From contig OZ220479.1 of NCBI GenBank assembly GCA_965115885.1, positions 2,294,001 through 2,358,000 of the forward strand: a stretch of DNA of 64,000 nt, read 5' to 3'. A program made the translations under genes and the position numbers. The notes under the pieces are model-generated. The model did no database searches. It saw only the letters and a list, made by a program, of their open reading frames with translations, and was not told the origin of the DNA. Shown piece by piece: positions 1 to 9,635 of this stretch (within the stretch, counting starts at the first letter, position 1; the number at the start of each line of letters is the position of its first letter). The DNA comes from BD2-11 sp965115885. GTDB taxonomy: Bacteria; Gemmatimonadota; Gemmatimonadetes; Longimicrobiales; Gaopeijiaceae.

Positions 1-269
1 GCGAGCAGGATGCTCACCGTCGCGAGCCGCTGCTGGCCATCGACGACGTGAATGATGTCGGTCACGCCGGGCACGCCCGGTTTCCTGTACGTCAGGAGAT
101 TGCCCGCATAGTGCGTGGAAAGCGGGGGCGCATCGGCGATCGCCAGAAGATCATCGATCAGTCGCTCGATGTCCGCCTTTCCCCAACAGTACCGGCGCTG
201 CCAGAGGGGTATGACGTATTGGACGTCCCCGTTCAGCAGTTTCAGGAATTCGATCGGTTGAGCATGCAT
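1..269 (-). CDS. DUF262 (GmrS-type) protein, N-terminal part
   Basis: The minus strand from the ATG at 269 is open to the window edge and encodes 89 residues of a DUF262 N-terminal domain. It begins MHAQPIEFLKLLNGD and contains VIPLWQRRYCWG (the QR motif) and VVDGQQRL (the DGQQR motif), the conserved ParB-like nucleotide-binding motifs of this family. DUF262 proteins include the GmrSD modification-dependent restriction enzymes and many antiphage proteins. The rest of the gene lies beyond position 1, so whether a DUF1524 nuclease domain follows cannot be seen. An alternative ATG at 265 is out of frame. Confidence 0.85.
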   Translation of the reverse strand, partial: MHAQPIEFLKLLNGDVQYVIPLWQRRYCWGKADIERLIDDLLAIADAPPLSTHYAGNLLTYRKPGVPGVTDIIHVVDGQQRLATVSILL

Positions 270-837
270 GGCGCGACGTCGGTTGGCTCGCGACGGAGCG
301 GAGGATGGTATTGGACGGAGGTTCCGGTTGACCGACGACTGCACGATCACGTCGCTGGCGGGATGGCACCATCGCTTTCACGGGTAGTGGAAATGGAGCG
401 AGATCGCAAGCGCGCGTCGCCGTGTCCGCTCATCCATGCGCAACACCCCTTGCGCTGACCTCTCGATACGCCGGATCGTGCAGGGTTCGTCACGAACCTT
501 CGACGCCGAGGCCCCAGTTCGGTGAGATGCCGTCGCTCTACGACCGAAAGATCGGCACGGCGCTCGACCAAACCTCGATCGGCCCCGCCGACTGAACCTG
601 CACGTCCGCACCGCCCGAGGTGCACATCGACCCTCGCGGACAACGTCCGCTTGGACGAACAGGGCGCCCTTCGGATCGGGTGGTGAAGAAATGGAGACTG
701 CGGCTCCATATTCTCGGGGTACGGCGGAAAACCCCGCAAGCGAGTCGCGGTGCGACGACCGGAACGCGTTCGCGCGGGAGTTCCCCGCGCCCGCCCGCCC
801 TTCGGAGTACTGCGGTGGACGTTCCGAAGGAGCGATC
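270..837. other. Intergenic region, no gene recognised
   Basis: This 568-bp stretch separates the divergent DUF262 and plug-domain genes. Several overlapping open frames exist on both strands, but their translations are arginine- and serine-rich without recognisable motifs, as expected from GC-rich noncoding DNA. It presumably holds the promoters of both flanking genes; none could be assigned. Confidence 0.5.
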
Positions 838-1270
838 ATGGAGTCCGACGCACGGATGAAACGCCGCCGGGGAAGAACGCCGCCGCTCCGTCGATCGTTG
901 CCGCTTCTGCTGGCGGCCGCCTCCGCCGTGTGCGCCGTCGGCGATCCGCGACCCTCCCGCACGACCCCGCGGGGAGACATCACGCGCCTCGAATTGGAGC
1001 GGACCCCGACCGAAAGCGCCTACCAAGCGGTCGAGCGACTACGGCCGACTTGGCTCTTCCACCGGCGCACCCCCACCATCGCGAACCCCGACCCGGAGCC
1101 GACCGTCTACGTGGACCAAGCCAAACTGCCCACGCTCGACGTCCTGCGCAGCGTCCCCGCGCAGGACGTCGAAGTCATCCGCTTTCTCTCCTCCAGACGC
1201 AACCACGATCTACGGCACCGGCCACGTGTGGGGCGCGATCGTGGTGATCACCCGGCGGCCCGGCGGGTGA
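838..1270 (+). pseudogene. Exported plug-domain-like protein with a one-base frameshift
   Basis: From ATG 838, with AAGGAG five bases upstream, the product starts with an arginine-rich n-region and a hydrophobic stretch (RSLPLLLAAASAVCAVG), so it is exported. It continues with YQAVERLRPTWL and VYVDQAKLPTLDVLRSVP, resembling the small TonB-plug-like proteins common in Gemmatimonadota (family from memory). At 1195 the frame breaks. Ignoring one A there continues it as DATTIYGTGHVWGAIVVITR to a TGA at 1268-1270, the expected family ending (YGTGHxxGAIxVxTR). The extra base may be a true inactivating mutation or a sequencing error. Read unshifted, the frame runs to 1323 with an unrelated arginine-rich tail. 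Confidence 0.7.
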
Positions 1271-1387
1271 AACGGTACGAACCGCAGCCCCGAGGCGGCC
1301 CGGCAGACGGCCGACGATCCTGAAAACCCCGCCGGTCGCCGACCCGCACCCCCTCCGGGGCTCGGCCGACGACCGATCCCGCCCCCG

Positions 1388-3310
1388 CTACCAGCGCGCC
1401 CGGGTGCGGATCTCTTCGGCGACCCGCTCGGCGAACGCCTCCCGCTCCTCGACCGCCTGCTTCCTGCCCGCGCCGCGCCTGCGCACCGCCACCGTCCCCG
1501 CCTCGGCCTCGCGTTTCCCCACCACTCCCATGTAGGGCACTTTCTTCACCTCCGCCTCGCGGATGCGGTAGCCGAGGGTGTCCTGATCGTCGAGGCGGGC
1601 CCGCACCCCCCTCGCGCGCAGGAGGTCCGCCAGCTCGCGGGCGCTCTCGCTCCACGCCTCCGAGACCGGAAGGACGCGCACCTGCTCGGGGGCCAGCCAG
1701 ACCGGGAAGGCGCCCGCGTAGTGCTCCACCAAGCCGCCGACGAAGCGCTCCATCGACCCCAGCATGGTCCGATGGATGACCACCACGTTGTGGCGCCGGT
1801 TGTCGCTCCCCACGTAGTCGAGCCCGAATCGTTCGGGCATCAGGTAATCGAGCTGGAAGGTCGGCCCCTGCCACTTCCGTCCCAGCGCGTCCACCAGCCC
1901 GACGTCCACCTTGGGACCGTAGAAGGCGCCCCCGCCCTCGTCGACGCGGTACGCCCGACCGCGCGCCCGGAGCACCTCGGCGAGCGTGTCCACCGCGGCG
2001 TCGTAGACCGCCGGGTCGCCGATCGCCTTTTCGGGCCGCGTCGACAGCGACACCTCGAAGTCGTAGCCGAACACGTCCAACAGGTACTCCAGCAGATCCA
2101 GAAGGCGGTGGTACTCGTCGCTGACTTGGTCCTCGCGCACGAAGATGTGGGCGTCGTCCTGCGTGAAGCCGCGCACGCGCAGCATCCCGTGCAACGCGCC
2201 CGTGCGCTCGGAGCGGTAGCACGTCCCCAGCTCGGCGTAGCGCAGCGGCAGGTCCCGGTAGGACCGGTTCCGCGAGCGGTAGATCATGAAGTGGTGCGGG
2301 CAGTTCATCGGCTTCAGACGGAAGCGGTTTCCGTGGTCGCCCATCGCCGGAAACATGTCGTCGCTGAAGACCTCCAGGTGCCCGGAGATGCGGTACAGCT
2401 CCTCGCGGGCGACGTGCGGGCTGTAGACCAGCTCGTAGCCGTGCTCGAGCAGCGTCCTCTTCAGGAACTCCTCCACCGTGTGCCGCACCAGACCGCCGTT
2501 CGGGTGCCAGAGCACCAACCCGGCTCCGACCTCCTCCTGGACGCTGAACAGGTCCAGCTCCCTGCCCAGCACGCGGTGGTCGCGCCGACGCGCCTCCTCC
2601 AGCCGCTCCAAGTGTTCGTCCAGCGCCTCGCCGCTGAAGAAGGCGGTGCCGTAGACGCGCTGCAGCATCCGCCGCTTCTCGTCGCCCCTCCAGTAGGCGC
2701 CCGCCGTGGAGAGCAGCTTGAAGTGCTTCACCTCGCCGGTGGAAGGCAGGTGCGGCCCGCGGCACAGGTCGAGGAAGGGACCGTCCCGGTAGACGGTGAC
2801 GACCTCGTCGTCCCCCAGCTCCTCCAGTCGCTCGAGCTTGAGGGGATCGTCGGCGAAAAGCTCCCTGCCCTCCTCCTTGTCGATGCGGCGGCGCTCGAAG
2901 GGATGGTCGTCCGCGACGACGTCGCGCATGCGCGCCTCGATGACCTCCAGATCCTCGGGGGTGAAGGGCTCGTCGACGTCGAAGTCGTAGTAGAAGCCGT
3001 CCTCGATCGCGGGACCGAAGCCGATGCCGACGTTCGGGCGCAACTCGCGCACCGCGGTGGCCAGTACGTGGGCCGCGGAATGGCGGAGCACCGGGAGCGC
3101 CTCGGCGTCCCTGCGGGTGAGGATGCGCACTTCGGCGCCGTCCGGGACCGGACGGGCCAGATCGACCACGTCGCCGTCGACCGCCGCCGCCAGGGCCGCG
3201 CGGGCCAAGCCGGGCCCGATGCCGACGGCGACGTCGGCGCCGCTGCTGCCGGGAGGCACCTCGACCGGCGTGCCGTCGGGGAGCCGCACCTGAATGGATT
3301 TCTGGGCCAT
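1388..3310 (-). CDS. thrS: Threonyl-tRNA synthetase
   Basis: A 640-residue class II aminoacyl-tRNA synthetase that charges tRNA-Thr in the cytoplasm. Visible order: an N-terminal TGS domain (MAQKSIQVRLPDG), the second additional editing domain with HSAAH at about residues 77-81 and CRGPHLPSTGE, the catalytic core with the zinc-site context MNCPHHFMIYRSRNRSYRDL and the dimer/active-site segment RSERTGALHGMLRVRGFTQD, then the C-terminal anticodon-binding domain (LAPEQVRVLPVSE). Length is normal for the family. I chose the ATG at 3310 because MAQKSIQV matches the usual TGS start; the open frame runs further upstream without motif support. It is transcribed toward the plug-domain gene, alone. Confidence 0.97.
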   Translation of the reverse strand: MAQKSIQVRLPDGTPVEVPPGSSGADVAVGIGPGLARAALAAAVDGDVVDLARPVPDGAEVRILTRRDAEALPVLRHSAAHVLATAVRELRPNVGIGFGPAIEDGFYYDFDVDEPFTPEDLEVIEARMRDVVADDHPFERRRIDKEEGRELFADDPLKLERLEELGDDEVVTVYRDGPFLDLCRGPHLPSTGEVKHFKLLSTAGAYWRGDEKRRMLQRVYGTAFFSGEALDEHLERLEEARRRDHRVLGRELDLFSVQEEVGAGLVLWHPNGGLVRHTVEEFLKRTLLEHGYELVYSPHVAREELYRISGHLEVFSDDMFPAMGDHGNRFRLKPMNCPHHFMIYRSRNRSYRDLPLRYAELGTCYRSERTGALHGMLRVRGFTQDDAHIFVREDQVSDEYHRLLDLLEYLLDVFGYDFEVSLSTRPEKAIGDPAVYDAAVDTLAEVLRARGRAYRVDEGGGAFYGPKVDVGLVDALGRKWQGPTFQLDYLMPERFGLDYVGSDNRRHNVVVIHRTMLGSMERFVGGLVEHYAGAFPVWLAPEQVRVLPVSEAWSESARELADLLRARGVRARLDDQDTLGYRIREAEVKKVPYMGVVGKREAEAGTVAVRRRGAGRKQAVEEREAFAERVAEEIRTRARW

Positions 3311-3410
3311 CGGTCTTCGGGGGATTCGGGTTCGCCGCTGGGGAAGAACCGCGGAACATAACACGGGCGGCCCCGGGCCGTGCCGACGCGTACCGCCCCG
3401 CACCAACGAT

Positions 3411-3445
3411 GAGGAGCCCGGACGAGCGGGTCGTCCGGGCTCCTC
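3411..3445 (-). terminator. Strong hairpin downstream of groEL
   Basis: A perfect 15-bp inverted repeat (GAGGAGCCCGGACGA at 3411-3425 and its complement at 3431-3445) around a 5-base loop lies just past the groEL stop at 3510. There is no clear U-run on the minus transcript, so it may be a terminator without a canonical tail or a 3'-end stabiliser. Confidence 0.65.
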
Positions 3446-3509
3446 GGTGCGTCGCGCGGGCCGGAGCGGCCGGCCCGGCGCGTTCAGGGCTGTCGCATGC
3501 CCGCAGGGG

Positions 3510-5156
3510 CTAGTACATCCCTCCGCCCATGCCGTCCATGCCGCCGCCGGCACCGGCGGGCGCCGCCTTCTCGTCCTCGGGCTGCTCGACCACCACGGCC
3601 TCGGTGGTCAGCATCAGACCCGCGATCGAGGCGGCGTTCTGCAACGCCGTGCGCACCACCTTGGTGGGATCGATCACGCCCGCCTTCACCAAGTCCTCGT
3701 AGGTGTCGGTCTGGGCGTTGTAGCCCCAGTTGGGGTTCTCGTGGCGCCGGATGTTCTCGACCACGATCGAACCCTCGGCGCCCGCGTTCTCGGCGATCTG
3801 GCGGAGCGGCTCCTCGAGCGCCCGCCTGAGGATCTGCACGCCCACCTGCTCGTCGTGGCGATCCAGCTCGAGTCCGTTGAGCGCGGCCTGGGCCCGCAGC
3901 AACGCCACGCCGCCGCCGGGAACGATGCCCTCCTCGACCGCCGCGCGAGTGGCGTGCAGGGCGTCCTCGACCAGAGCCTTGCGCTCCTTCATCTCGGTCT
4001 CGGTCGCGGCGCCCACGTGGATGACCGCCACGCCGCCGGCCAGCTTCGCCAGCCGCTCCTGCAGCTTCTCGGTGTCGTAGTCGGAGGTGGACTTGTCGAT
4101 GGCCACCTTGATCTCGTCGATGCGGCCCTTGATCTGGTCCGCGGCGCCGGCGCCGTCGATCACCGTGGTGTCGTCCTTGTCGACCACGACCCTCTTGGCG
4201 CTGCCCAAGTCGGAGGAGACGGCGTTCTCGAGCTTGAAGCCGACCTCCTCGGAGATCACCTGGCCGCCCGTCAGGACCGCGATGTCCTGCAGCATGGCCT
4301 TGCGCCTGTCTCCGAAGCCCGGGGCCTTGACCGCGCACACCTTCAGCGTGCCGCGCAGCTTGTTCACCACCAGCGTCGCGAGCGCCTCGCCCTCGACGTC
4401 CTCGGCGATGATCATGAGCGGCTTGCCCATCTGCGCGACCTTCTCGAGGATCGGCAGGAGGTCCTTCATCGACGAGATCTTCTTGTCGTGGATGAGGATC
4501 ATGGGGTCGTCGAGCACCGCTTCCATCCGCTCCGGATCGGTCACGAAGTAGGGCGAAAGGTATCCGCGGTCGAACTGCATGCCCTCGACCGTGTCCAGGG
4601 TGGTCTTGAGGCCGCGCGCCTCCTCGACCGTGATGACGCCGTCCTTGCCGACCTTCTCCATCGCGTCGGCGATCAGTTCGCCGATCTCGTTGTCGTTGTT
4701 GGCGGAGATGGAACCGACCTGGGAAATCTCGCGCTTGCCCTGGGTCTCGACGGAGAGCCCCTCGAGCTCGCGCACGACCGCGTCCACGGCCTGCTCGATG
4801 CCGCGCCGGATGCCCATCGGGTTGGTGCCGGCGGTGACGTTCTTGAGGCCCTCAGCGAAGATCGACTGAGCGAGCACGGTGGCGGTGGTGGTGCCGTCGC
4901 CCGCGACGTCGGAGGTCTTGGTGGCGACCTCCTTCACCATCTGCGCGCCCATGTTCTCGACGCCGTCGTCGAGCTCCACTTCCTTCGCCACCGAGACGCC
5001 GTCCTTGGTGACGTTGGGCGAACCGAACTTGCGGTCCAGAACCACGTTGCGGCCCTTCGGGCCCAGGGTGACCTTCACGGCCCTCGCCAGCTTGTCGACG
5101 CCGGACTTGAGGCGCGTGCGGGCATCCACTTCGAATCTGAGATCCTTGGCTGCCAT
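3510..5156 (-). CDS. groL: Chaperonin GroEL (60 kDa)
   Basis: A 548-residue type I chaperonin subunit that forms the tetradecameric folding chamber and works with GroES. Hallmarks are VTLGPKGRNVVLD near the N-terminus, DGTTTATVLAQSI (the ATP-site DGTTT), GGGVALLRA, and the glycine/methionine-rich tail GGGMDGMGGGMY typical of GroEL. The ATG at 5156 gives the conserved start MAAKDLRFEVDARTRL and is preceded by an AGAGGAG ribosome-binding site about 10 bases upstream. It lies 79 bp downstream of groES on the same strand, so both are transcribed from the promoter above groES under CIRCE control. Confidence 0.98.
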   Translation of the reverse strand: MAAKDLRFEVDARTRLKSGVDKLARAVKVTLGPKGRNVVLDRKFGSPNVTKDGVSVAKEVELDDGVENMGAQMVKEVATKTSDVAGDGTTTATVLAQSIFAEGLKNVTAGTNPMGIRRGIEQAVDAVVRELEGLSVETQGKREISQVGSISANNDNEIGELIADAMEKVGKDGVITVEEARGLKTTLDTVEGMQFDRGYLSPYFVTDPERMEAVLDDPMILIHDKKISSMKDLLPILEKVAQMGKPLMIIAEDVEGEALATLVVNKLRGTLKVCAVKAPGFGDRRKAMLQDIAVLTGGQVISEEVGFKLENAVSSDLGSAKRVVVDKDDTTVIDGAGAADQIKGRIDEIKVAIDKSTSDYDTEKLQERLAKLAGGVAVIHVGAATETEMKERKALVEDALHATRAAVEEGIVPGGGVALLRAQAALNGLELDRHDEQVGVQILRRALEEPLRQIAENAGAEGSIVVENIRRHENPNWGYNAQTDTYEDLVKAGVIDPTKVVRTALQNAASIAGLMLTTEAVVVEQPEDEKAAPAGAGGGMDGMGGGMY

Positions 5157-5235
5157 GCTTTTTTTCTCCTCTGTTTTTGGAGCCGCGGGCGGCGCCGGGC
5201 CGCCCACGCGCTCGTCTCTGGTTTCGCGGATGCGG

Positions 5236-5547
5236 TCAGTCGGCGATGATGGCGAGAATGTCCGACTCGCGGATGACGATCAGCTCCTCGTCGTCGACCG
5301 TGACCTCGGTGCCGCTGTACTTGCCGTACAGAACGGTGTCGCCGGCGGACACTTCCAGGGCGATGCGCTTGCCGTCGTCGGACAGCTTGCCGGGGCCGAC
5401 CGCGACCACGGCGCCCTGCTGCGGCTTCTCCTTCTGGGCCGTGTCGGGGATGTAGAGGCCGCCGCGGGTCTGCTCCGCCTCCTCGGCCGCCTGGATGACG
5501 ACCCGGTCGCCGAGCGGCTTGATCCTGTTCGCTGCACTCGTTGCCAT
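5236..5547 (-). CDS. groS: Co-chaperonin GroES
   Basis: A 103-residue co-chaperonin that caps GroEL as a heptamer. It shows the family start IKPLGDRVVIQ, a mobile-loop segment (EEAEQTRGGLYIPDTAQ), VVAVGPG, and the C-terminal VLYGKYSGTEV...EELIVIRESDILAII. Length is standard. It is the first gene of the groES-groEL operon; the CIRCE inverted repeat and a sigma-70-like promoter lie 70-140 bp upstream, indicating heat-inducible HrcA control. Confidence 0.98.
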   Translation of the reverse strand: MATSAANRIKPLGDRVVIQAAEEAEQTRGGLYIPDTAQKEKPQQGAVVAVGPGKLSDDGKRIALEVSAGDTVLYGKYSGTEVTVDDEELIVIRESDILAIIAD

Positions 5548-5620
5548 GCGTGGTTCTCCTGTGGGTGGTGGGTCCGAAACCGGATTGTTTCCGGGCCGGG
5601 TTCTCCGACGCGAACGCTTG

Positions 5621-5647
5621 TTAGCACTCGGAGCCGAGGAGTGCTAA
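5621..5647. promoter_or_regulatory. CIRCE operator (HrcA-binding)
   Basis: A perfect CIRCE element, TTAGCACTC-N9-GAGTGCTAA, lies 74 bp upstream of the groES start. CIRCE is the established operator of the heat-shock repressor HrcA. No hrcA gene is in this window. Confidence 0.97.
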
Positions 5648-5655
5648 CAAGGATG

Positions 5656-5683
5656 AAGGTACCCCTCGGAAAACGGATGTCAA
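5656..5683 (-). promoter_or_regulatory. Sigma-70-like promoter of groESL
   Basis: On the minus strand TTGACA (5683-5678), a 16-base spacer and TACCTT (5661-5656) lie immediately upstream of CIRCE. The expected transcription start would fall at the edge of the operator, where HrcA binding would block initiation. The -35 is perfect, the -10 weak. Confidence 0.6.
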
Positions 5684-5906
5684 CCCCCGCTCCCGCGCAA
5701 CGGGCGAACGAACCCGAACGAGGGGGCGGCTGCCGGCGGGAGCCGGCTTGTCCGGAGGGCGGCCGGGCGCGAACCCGGATCCCCGTCGAAACGGCGCCCA
5801 GCTTCGTCGGAACTCTCGCAGGACCGAGAGCTCGGCGAGGCGGCGCGCCCGGGCGCCCGGACACGGGCCGCCCGCGCGAGGCGCGGCTTTCGGAGGCGGC
5901 GCGCGG

Positions 5907-8900
5907 TCAGGGACGCCGGAGCAACTCCTCCACGGCGTGCACGGCTCCCCCGAGAACGACCGTGCGCACCGAGCGGGTGGCGGCGATGTCGCGCAGGGGG
6001 TCCCGTTCGAGGACGACGAGGTCGGCGAACGCGCCCGGGGCGACCACGCCGAGCCGGTTCCCGTAGCCGAGGGCTTCGCCCGACTCCGAGGTGGCGGCGC
6101 GCAGAACGTCCACCGGACGCATGCGTCCGTAGCGGACCAAGGCCTCCATCTCGGCGTGCAGGCCGAGGCCGCGCGGAACGATGGGCGAGTCGGTGCCCAC
6201 CACGACGCGACCCCCGCCCTCGACCACGCGACGCGGGAGGGCGGCCATCCGCTCGACCAAGCGGCGCGCCAGCTCCAGGTCCGAGGGGATGCGCGCGCGG
6301 GCCGGGGCCTCCGGGAGGAACGCGTCCACGCGCGGGTCGTCGAAGAAGCCGGGCGTCTCGGCGGCGAGCAGGCCGTAGGCGCCGTAGATGCCGATCGTGG
6401 GCGTGAGAGTCGTGCCCGAGGCGGCCAGGAGATCGACCGCGTCCGCGTAGACCCCGTTGGTCTCCGAGATCTTGGTGGAGTAGCCGCGTCGACTGGTGCC
6501 GCGCACGTGCTCGACTCCGTCGATCCCGTACGCGACCGCGGGATAGAGTTCGTGCGAGCTGACCGGGATCCCGAGGGCGTGCGCCTCGGCGATGACCCGG
6601 CGCTGCATCGGATCGGAGAGGCGCACGTAGGTCTTGATCATGTCGTGGCCGAGGGCGGCGGCGCGTCCCATCGCGAGCTCGACCTGCGCGCTCGCGCCCA
6701 GCGCCGGAGCGTTGGGGTAGTAGATGCGGCCGCCGTCGACGGTGCCGCCGGTTCCGAAGGTGCGCGGCGCGATGCGCCGACCGGATTCGCCCGCCTCCTT
6801 CGCCTCCGCCAGTTCGTAGCCGTCGCACGCGGGACAACGGATCGCCGTCACCCCGTAGGAGAGCCAGAGACGCCCCGTGGCCTCCCCGTCGGTCAGGCCG
6901 CCGTGGGCGTGCATCTCGATCAGGCCGGGCATCACCACCCGGTCGGAGGCGTCCACGATCCGGTCGGCGGTGCGCGCGGGATCGCGGTCGGCGACCTGGG
7001 CGATCACGCCGTTCTCGACGAGGACGTCCACGTCGCGGCGCAGGGTCTCGGAGCGGCCGTCGAAGAGGGCGCCGGCGCGCACCAGCACCGAGGCCGGAGG
7101 CGGCGGACGCGTCCAAGCGAGGTCGGGGGTGACGTCCTCGACGGCGCCGGTGCGCGCGTCGACGCGGCGCAGGCGGTCGTCGCTCAGGTAGACGACGAAG
7201 CGGGAGTCGCCGGTCCAGCTGGGATCGTCGGCCGCCTCGTTGGCGAGGCGGCGCGGGACGTCGGCGGTCTCGCCTGCGGGGGTCATGGCGACGGTCCAGA
7301 GCACGCCGTCGGACACGTAGGCCACTCGGCGGCCGTCCGGCGACCATGCCGGGCCGTCGTTCGCGCGGCTGCCGACCGAGGCGTGCAGGGGCAGGTCGAG
7401 GTGGCGATCGGCGGCCTGGAAGGAGACGGAGGGCGGCGCGGGCGCGTCCCAGCCCGCCCACGCGGGGAGGTCGTGGGTGTGGCCGCCGCGGGCGGGCACC
7501 GGACGATACGCCGGGGACGCGGCCTCCCGCGCCCCCTCCGCGTCGGCGGCGCGAAGAGGGCGGGCGGGCACCACCAGGGCGCGGTTCACCCCCTCCCGGA
7601 AGCGCCCCGAGTAGGGCGAGAGCGCGGAGACCAGCAGGGAGGCGGCGTCGGGCGACCAGGAAGGTCGTCCCGCCCCGTTCAGCCCGGCGCGCAGGGTTTC
7701 CACCTCCCCGGTCGCCACGTCGACCGTCCGCACCGCGGCGGTTCCGTCCGCGGAGCCCACGAAGGCGATGCGGCTTCCGTCCGGCGACCACGCCGGCAAG
7801 GCGGCGGCCGCTCCCTCGGTCGCCCGGCGGTCGGTCCCCGTCCCCAGGTCGCGTACGTACAGGTCGACCGGCCCGTCCCGGTCGGAGGCGAAGACCAGCC
7901 GACCGCCGTCGGGCGACCAGGCGGGATCGGTCTCGATCCACGGATCGTCGGTGAGGCGTTCCGCATCCCCGCCGACGGTGTGCAGCCAGAGGTCGCCCAG
8001 CGCCGAGAACGCCACCTTCGTCCCGTCGGGCGAGACCGCGGGAGAGACGACGCCGCGCGCCCGGAAGGGGCCCGGCGCGTCCAGGTCGCGCGGCCGCCGC
8101 CGGTAGTCGCTGCGGTCGAGCGTCACGGTCGCCGAGAAGGCCACGTCGCGGCGGCCGCTTCCGTCGCTCCGACGTCGGCGCACCGACCCGTCCCCGGTGT
8201 GGAAAAGCTCGCCGTCGGCCGTCCACGCGGCACGGAAGGGAAAAACGTCCTCTTCCTCGCCGCTGAGCGTGCGCACCGCGCCCCCTTCGGCCCGCACCGC
8301 GTGCAGCCGGGAACGCCCGGCCCCGACGGCGTTGAAGGAGATCGTCTCGCCGTCCGCGCTCCAGGAAGGCGCGTTCAGTTGGGCTCCGTCCCGTTCCGCG
8401 ACCTTTCGCGGCGTCCCGTCTCCGTCCAGGATCCAGATTCCGGCCCGGTCTCCGTCCGCCGCGAAGGCGATCCGGGCGCCGTCCGGCGAGAACGCGGGCC
8501 CGTACTCGTTGCCGGGCCAGTCCGTCCGCCGCTCCGGATCTCCCCCGTCGAACTCCGTCACCCACAGGTCGTAGCTGCCGCTCCGGTCCGACGAGAAGGC
8601 GATCCGGGCGCCGTCCGGCGACCAGTGGGGCTCGCGGTGGTCGAAGCGGCCGCGCGTGTGCTGGCGCAGCCCGGTCCCGTCCGCGCCCACGCTCCAGATG
8701 TGGTAGTTGCCGTCCCAGTAGGCCTGGAAGGCGATGCGGCTCCCGTCCGGCGACCAGGTCGGCTGGCGCGCGTCCCCCATGGGATCGGTGAGCGCGGCGG
8801 CGGCGCCCCCGCCCGCGGGCACGACCCAGATGCGGCCCAGCAGGTCGAGCGCGAGCGTGCGCTCGTCCGGAGAGAGCGCGAGCGCCACGTTGGTGCCCTC

Positions 8901-9026
8901 CGAGATCGCGACCCGCACCGCTCGCGGGGGCTCGCTCGGAGGCGTCTGAGCTTCCACCGGGCCGGAACCTCCGACCGCGCAACCCACCGAGGCCGCCACG
9001 CGGACCGCGTTGAACGTCTTCGACAC
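5907..9026 (-). CDS. Exported TolB-type beta-propeller / amidohydrolase fusion
   Basis: A 1039-residue secreted protein. I start at GTG 9026, preceded by GGAGG eight bases upstream and giving a signal peptide that ends near GPVEAQT. The first two thirds repeat WSPDGSRIAF-type PD40/TolB blades, at least nine copies, forming one or two propellers. The last third is a metal-dependent amidohydrolase: GLIEMHAHGG (HxH metal ligands), GHDMIKTYVRLSD (candidate bridging Lys), SSHELYP and GVEHVRG (His ligands) and VVGTDSPI (catalytic Asp). Such fusions are usually annotated as imidazolonepropionase-like or prolidase-like hydrolases; the substrate is unknown, though a peptide or modified amino acid is plausible. 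The open frame extends upstream to 9407 without a signal peptide. No operon partner is apparent. Confidence 0.9.
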   Translation of the reverse strand: MSKTFNAVRVAASVGCAVGGSGPVEAQTPPSEPPRAVRVAISEGTNVALALSPDERTLALDLLGRIWVVPAGGGAAAALTDPMGDARQPTWSPDGSRIAFQAYWDGNYHIWSVGADGTGLRQHTRGRFDHREPHWSPDGARIAFSSDRSGSYDLWVTEFDGGDPERRTDWPGNEYGPAFSPDGARIAFAADGDRAGIWILDGDGTPRKVAERDGAQLNAPSWSADGETISFNAVGAGRSRLHAVRAEGGAVRTLSGEEEDVFPFRAAWTADGELFHTGDGSVRRRRSDGSGRRDVAFSATVTLDRSDYRRRPRDLDAPGPFRARGVVSPAVSPDGTKVAFSALGDLWLHTVGGDAERLTDDPWIETDPAWSPDGGRLVFASDRDGPVDLYVRDLGTGTDRRATEGAAAALPAWSPDGSRIAFVGSADGTAAVRTVDVATGEVETLRAGLNGAGRPSWSPDAASLLVSALSPYSGRFREGVNRALVVPARPLRAADAEGAREAASPAYRPVPARGGHTHDLPAWAGWDAPAPPSVSFQAADRHLDLPLHASVGSRANDGPAWSPDGRRVAYVSDGVLWTVAMTPAGETADVPRRLANEAADDPSWTGDSRFVVYLSDDRLRRVDARTGAVEDVTPDLAWTRPPPPASVLVRAGALFDGRSETLRRDVDVLVENGVIAQVADRDPARTADRIVDASDRVVMPGLIEMHAHGGLTDGEATGRLWLSYGVTAIRCPACDGYELAEAKEAGESGRRIAPRTFGTGGTVDGGRIYYPNAPALGASAQVELAMGRAAALGHDMIKTYVRLSDPMQRRVIAEAHALGIPVSSHELYPAVAYGIDGVEHVRGTSRRGYSTKISETNGVYADAVDLLAASGTTLTPTIGIYGAYGLLAAETPGFFDDPRVDAFLPEAPARARIPSDLELARRLVERMAALPRRVVEGGGRVVVGTDSPIVPRGLGLHAEMEALVRYGRMRPVDVLRAATSESGEALGYGNRLGVVAPGAFADLVVLERDPLRDIAATRSVRTVVLGGAVHAVEELLRRP

Positions 9027-9635
9027 CGCGTTCCCTCCGAGTTGATCCGTTTCCGTCGCGCCGACGCGGTCCGCGGGACGTCCGTGTCCATCCCGTCCCG
9101 CGCGGACGGCGTCCGCCGTGCGTCGCCGTTCGCGCAGGAACGCCGCACCCCCGCGAATGTGCGACATGGCGACGTGCTCGGCCATCGCCGAGGCGACGAC
9201 CGCGCGGCTGCGGCGTTCCGAACCGAGGGCGCCCGGTCCGTCCGCGGCCGGACACGAGAACGTCGCTGCGGACGCGGAATCGGCCCGCCTGCCGAACGCC
9301 GGAATTCGAATCGGCGGCCCGCCCGGAGCCGCAAGATCCGAAACTTCGGTCCCCGGAATTCTCCGGTTGGACACGCCAAGTTCGACGCGGATCGGATCGC
9401 GCCCCACCGCAAACGGGACGGTCTCTCTCCCGCTCGGAACGCGGCGAACGCGAGCGGACGGCGGTCGCGGATGGAGCGGGAACCGGTCGCGTCGCTCGCC
9501 CGCGAAGTCGATCCGGTGGAACGCACCGGGATCGAGACGAGCCGGAACCGCGTTCGCCGGGAGGCGATCTCGCGATCCGCACGGAGGGATCCCCCGCCGC
9601 GCGGGACTCCGCTCCCGTTCGGGCCTCGCGCATCG
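9027..9635. other. Intergenic region, no gene recognised
   Basis: This 609-bp stretch lies between coaX and the amidohydrolase. Both strands have open frames through it because of high GC content, but none shows a plausible ribosome-binding site or a recognisable motif. It presumably includes the amidohydrolase promoter. Confidence 0.5.

Noticed and set aside
3294..6066. Long plus-strand frames across groEL/groES and upstream
   Set aside because: Antisense to groESL; the translations are low-complexity and lack any family signature.
7300..8800. Short repeated DNA motif (GGCGACCA-type) every 120-150 bp
   Set aside because: These are the codons for the WSPDGSRIAF blade motif of the beta-propeller, not an independent DNA repeat.
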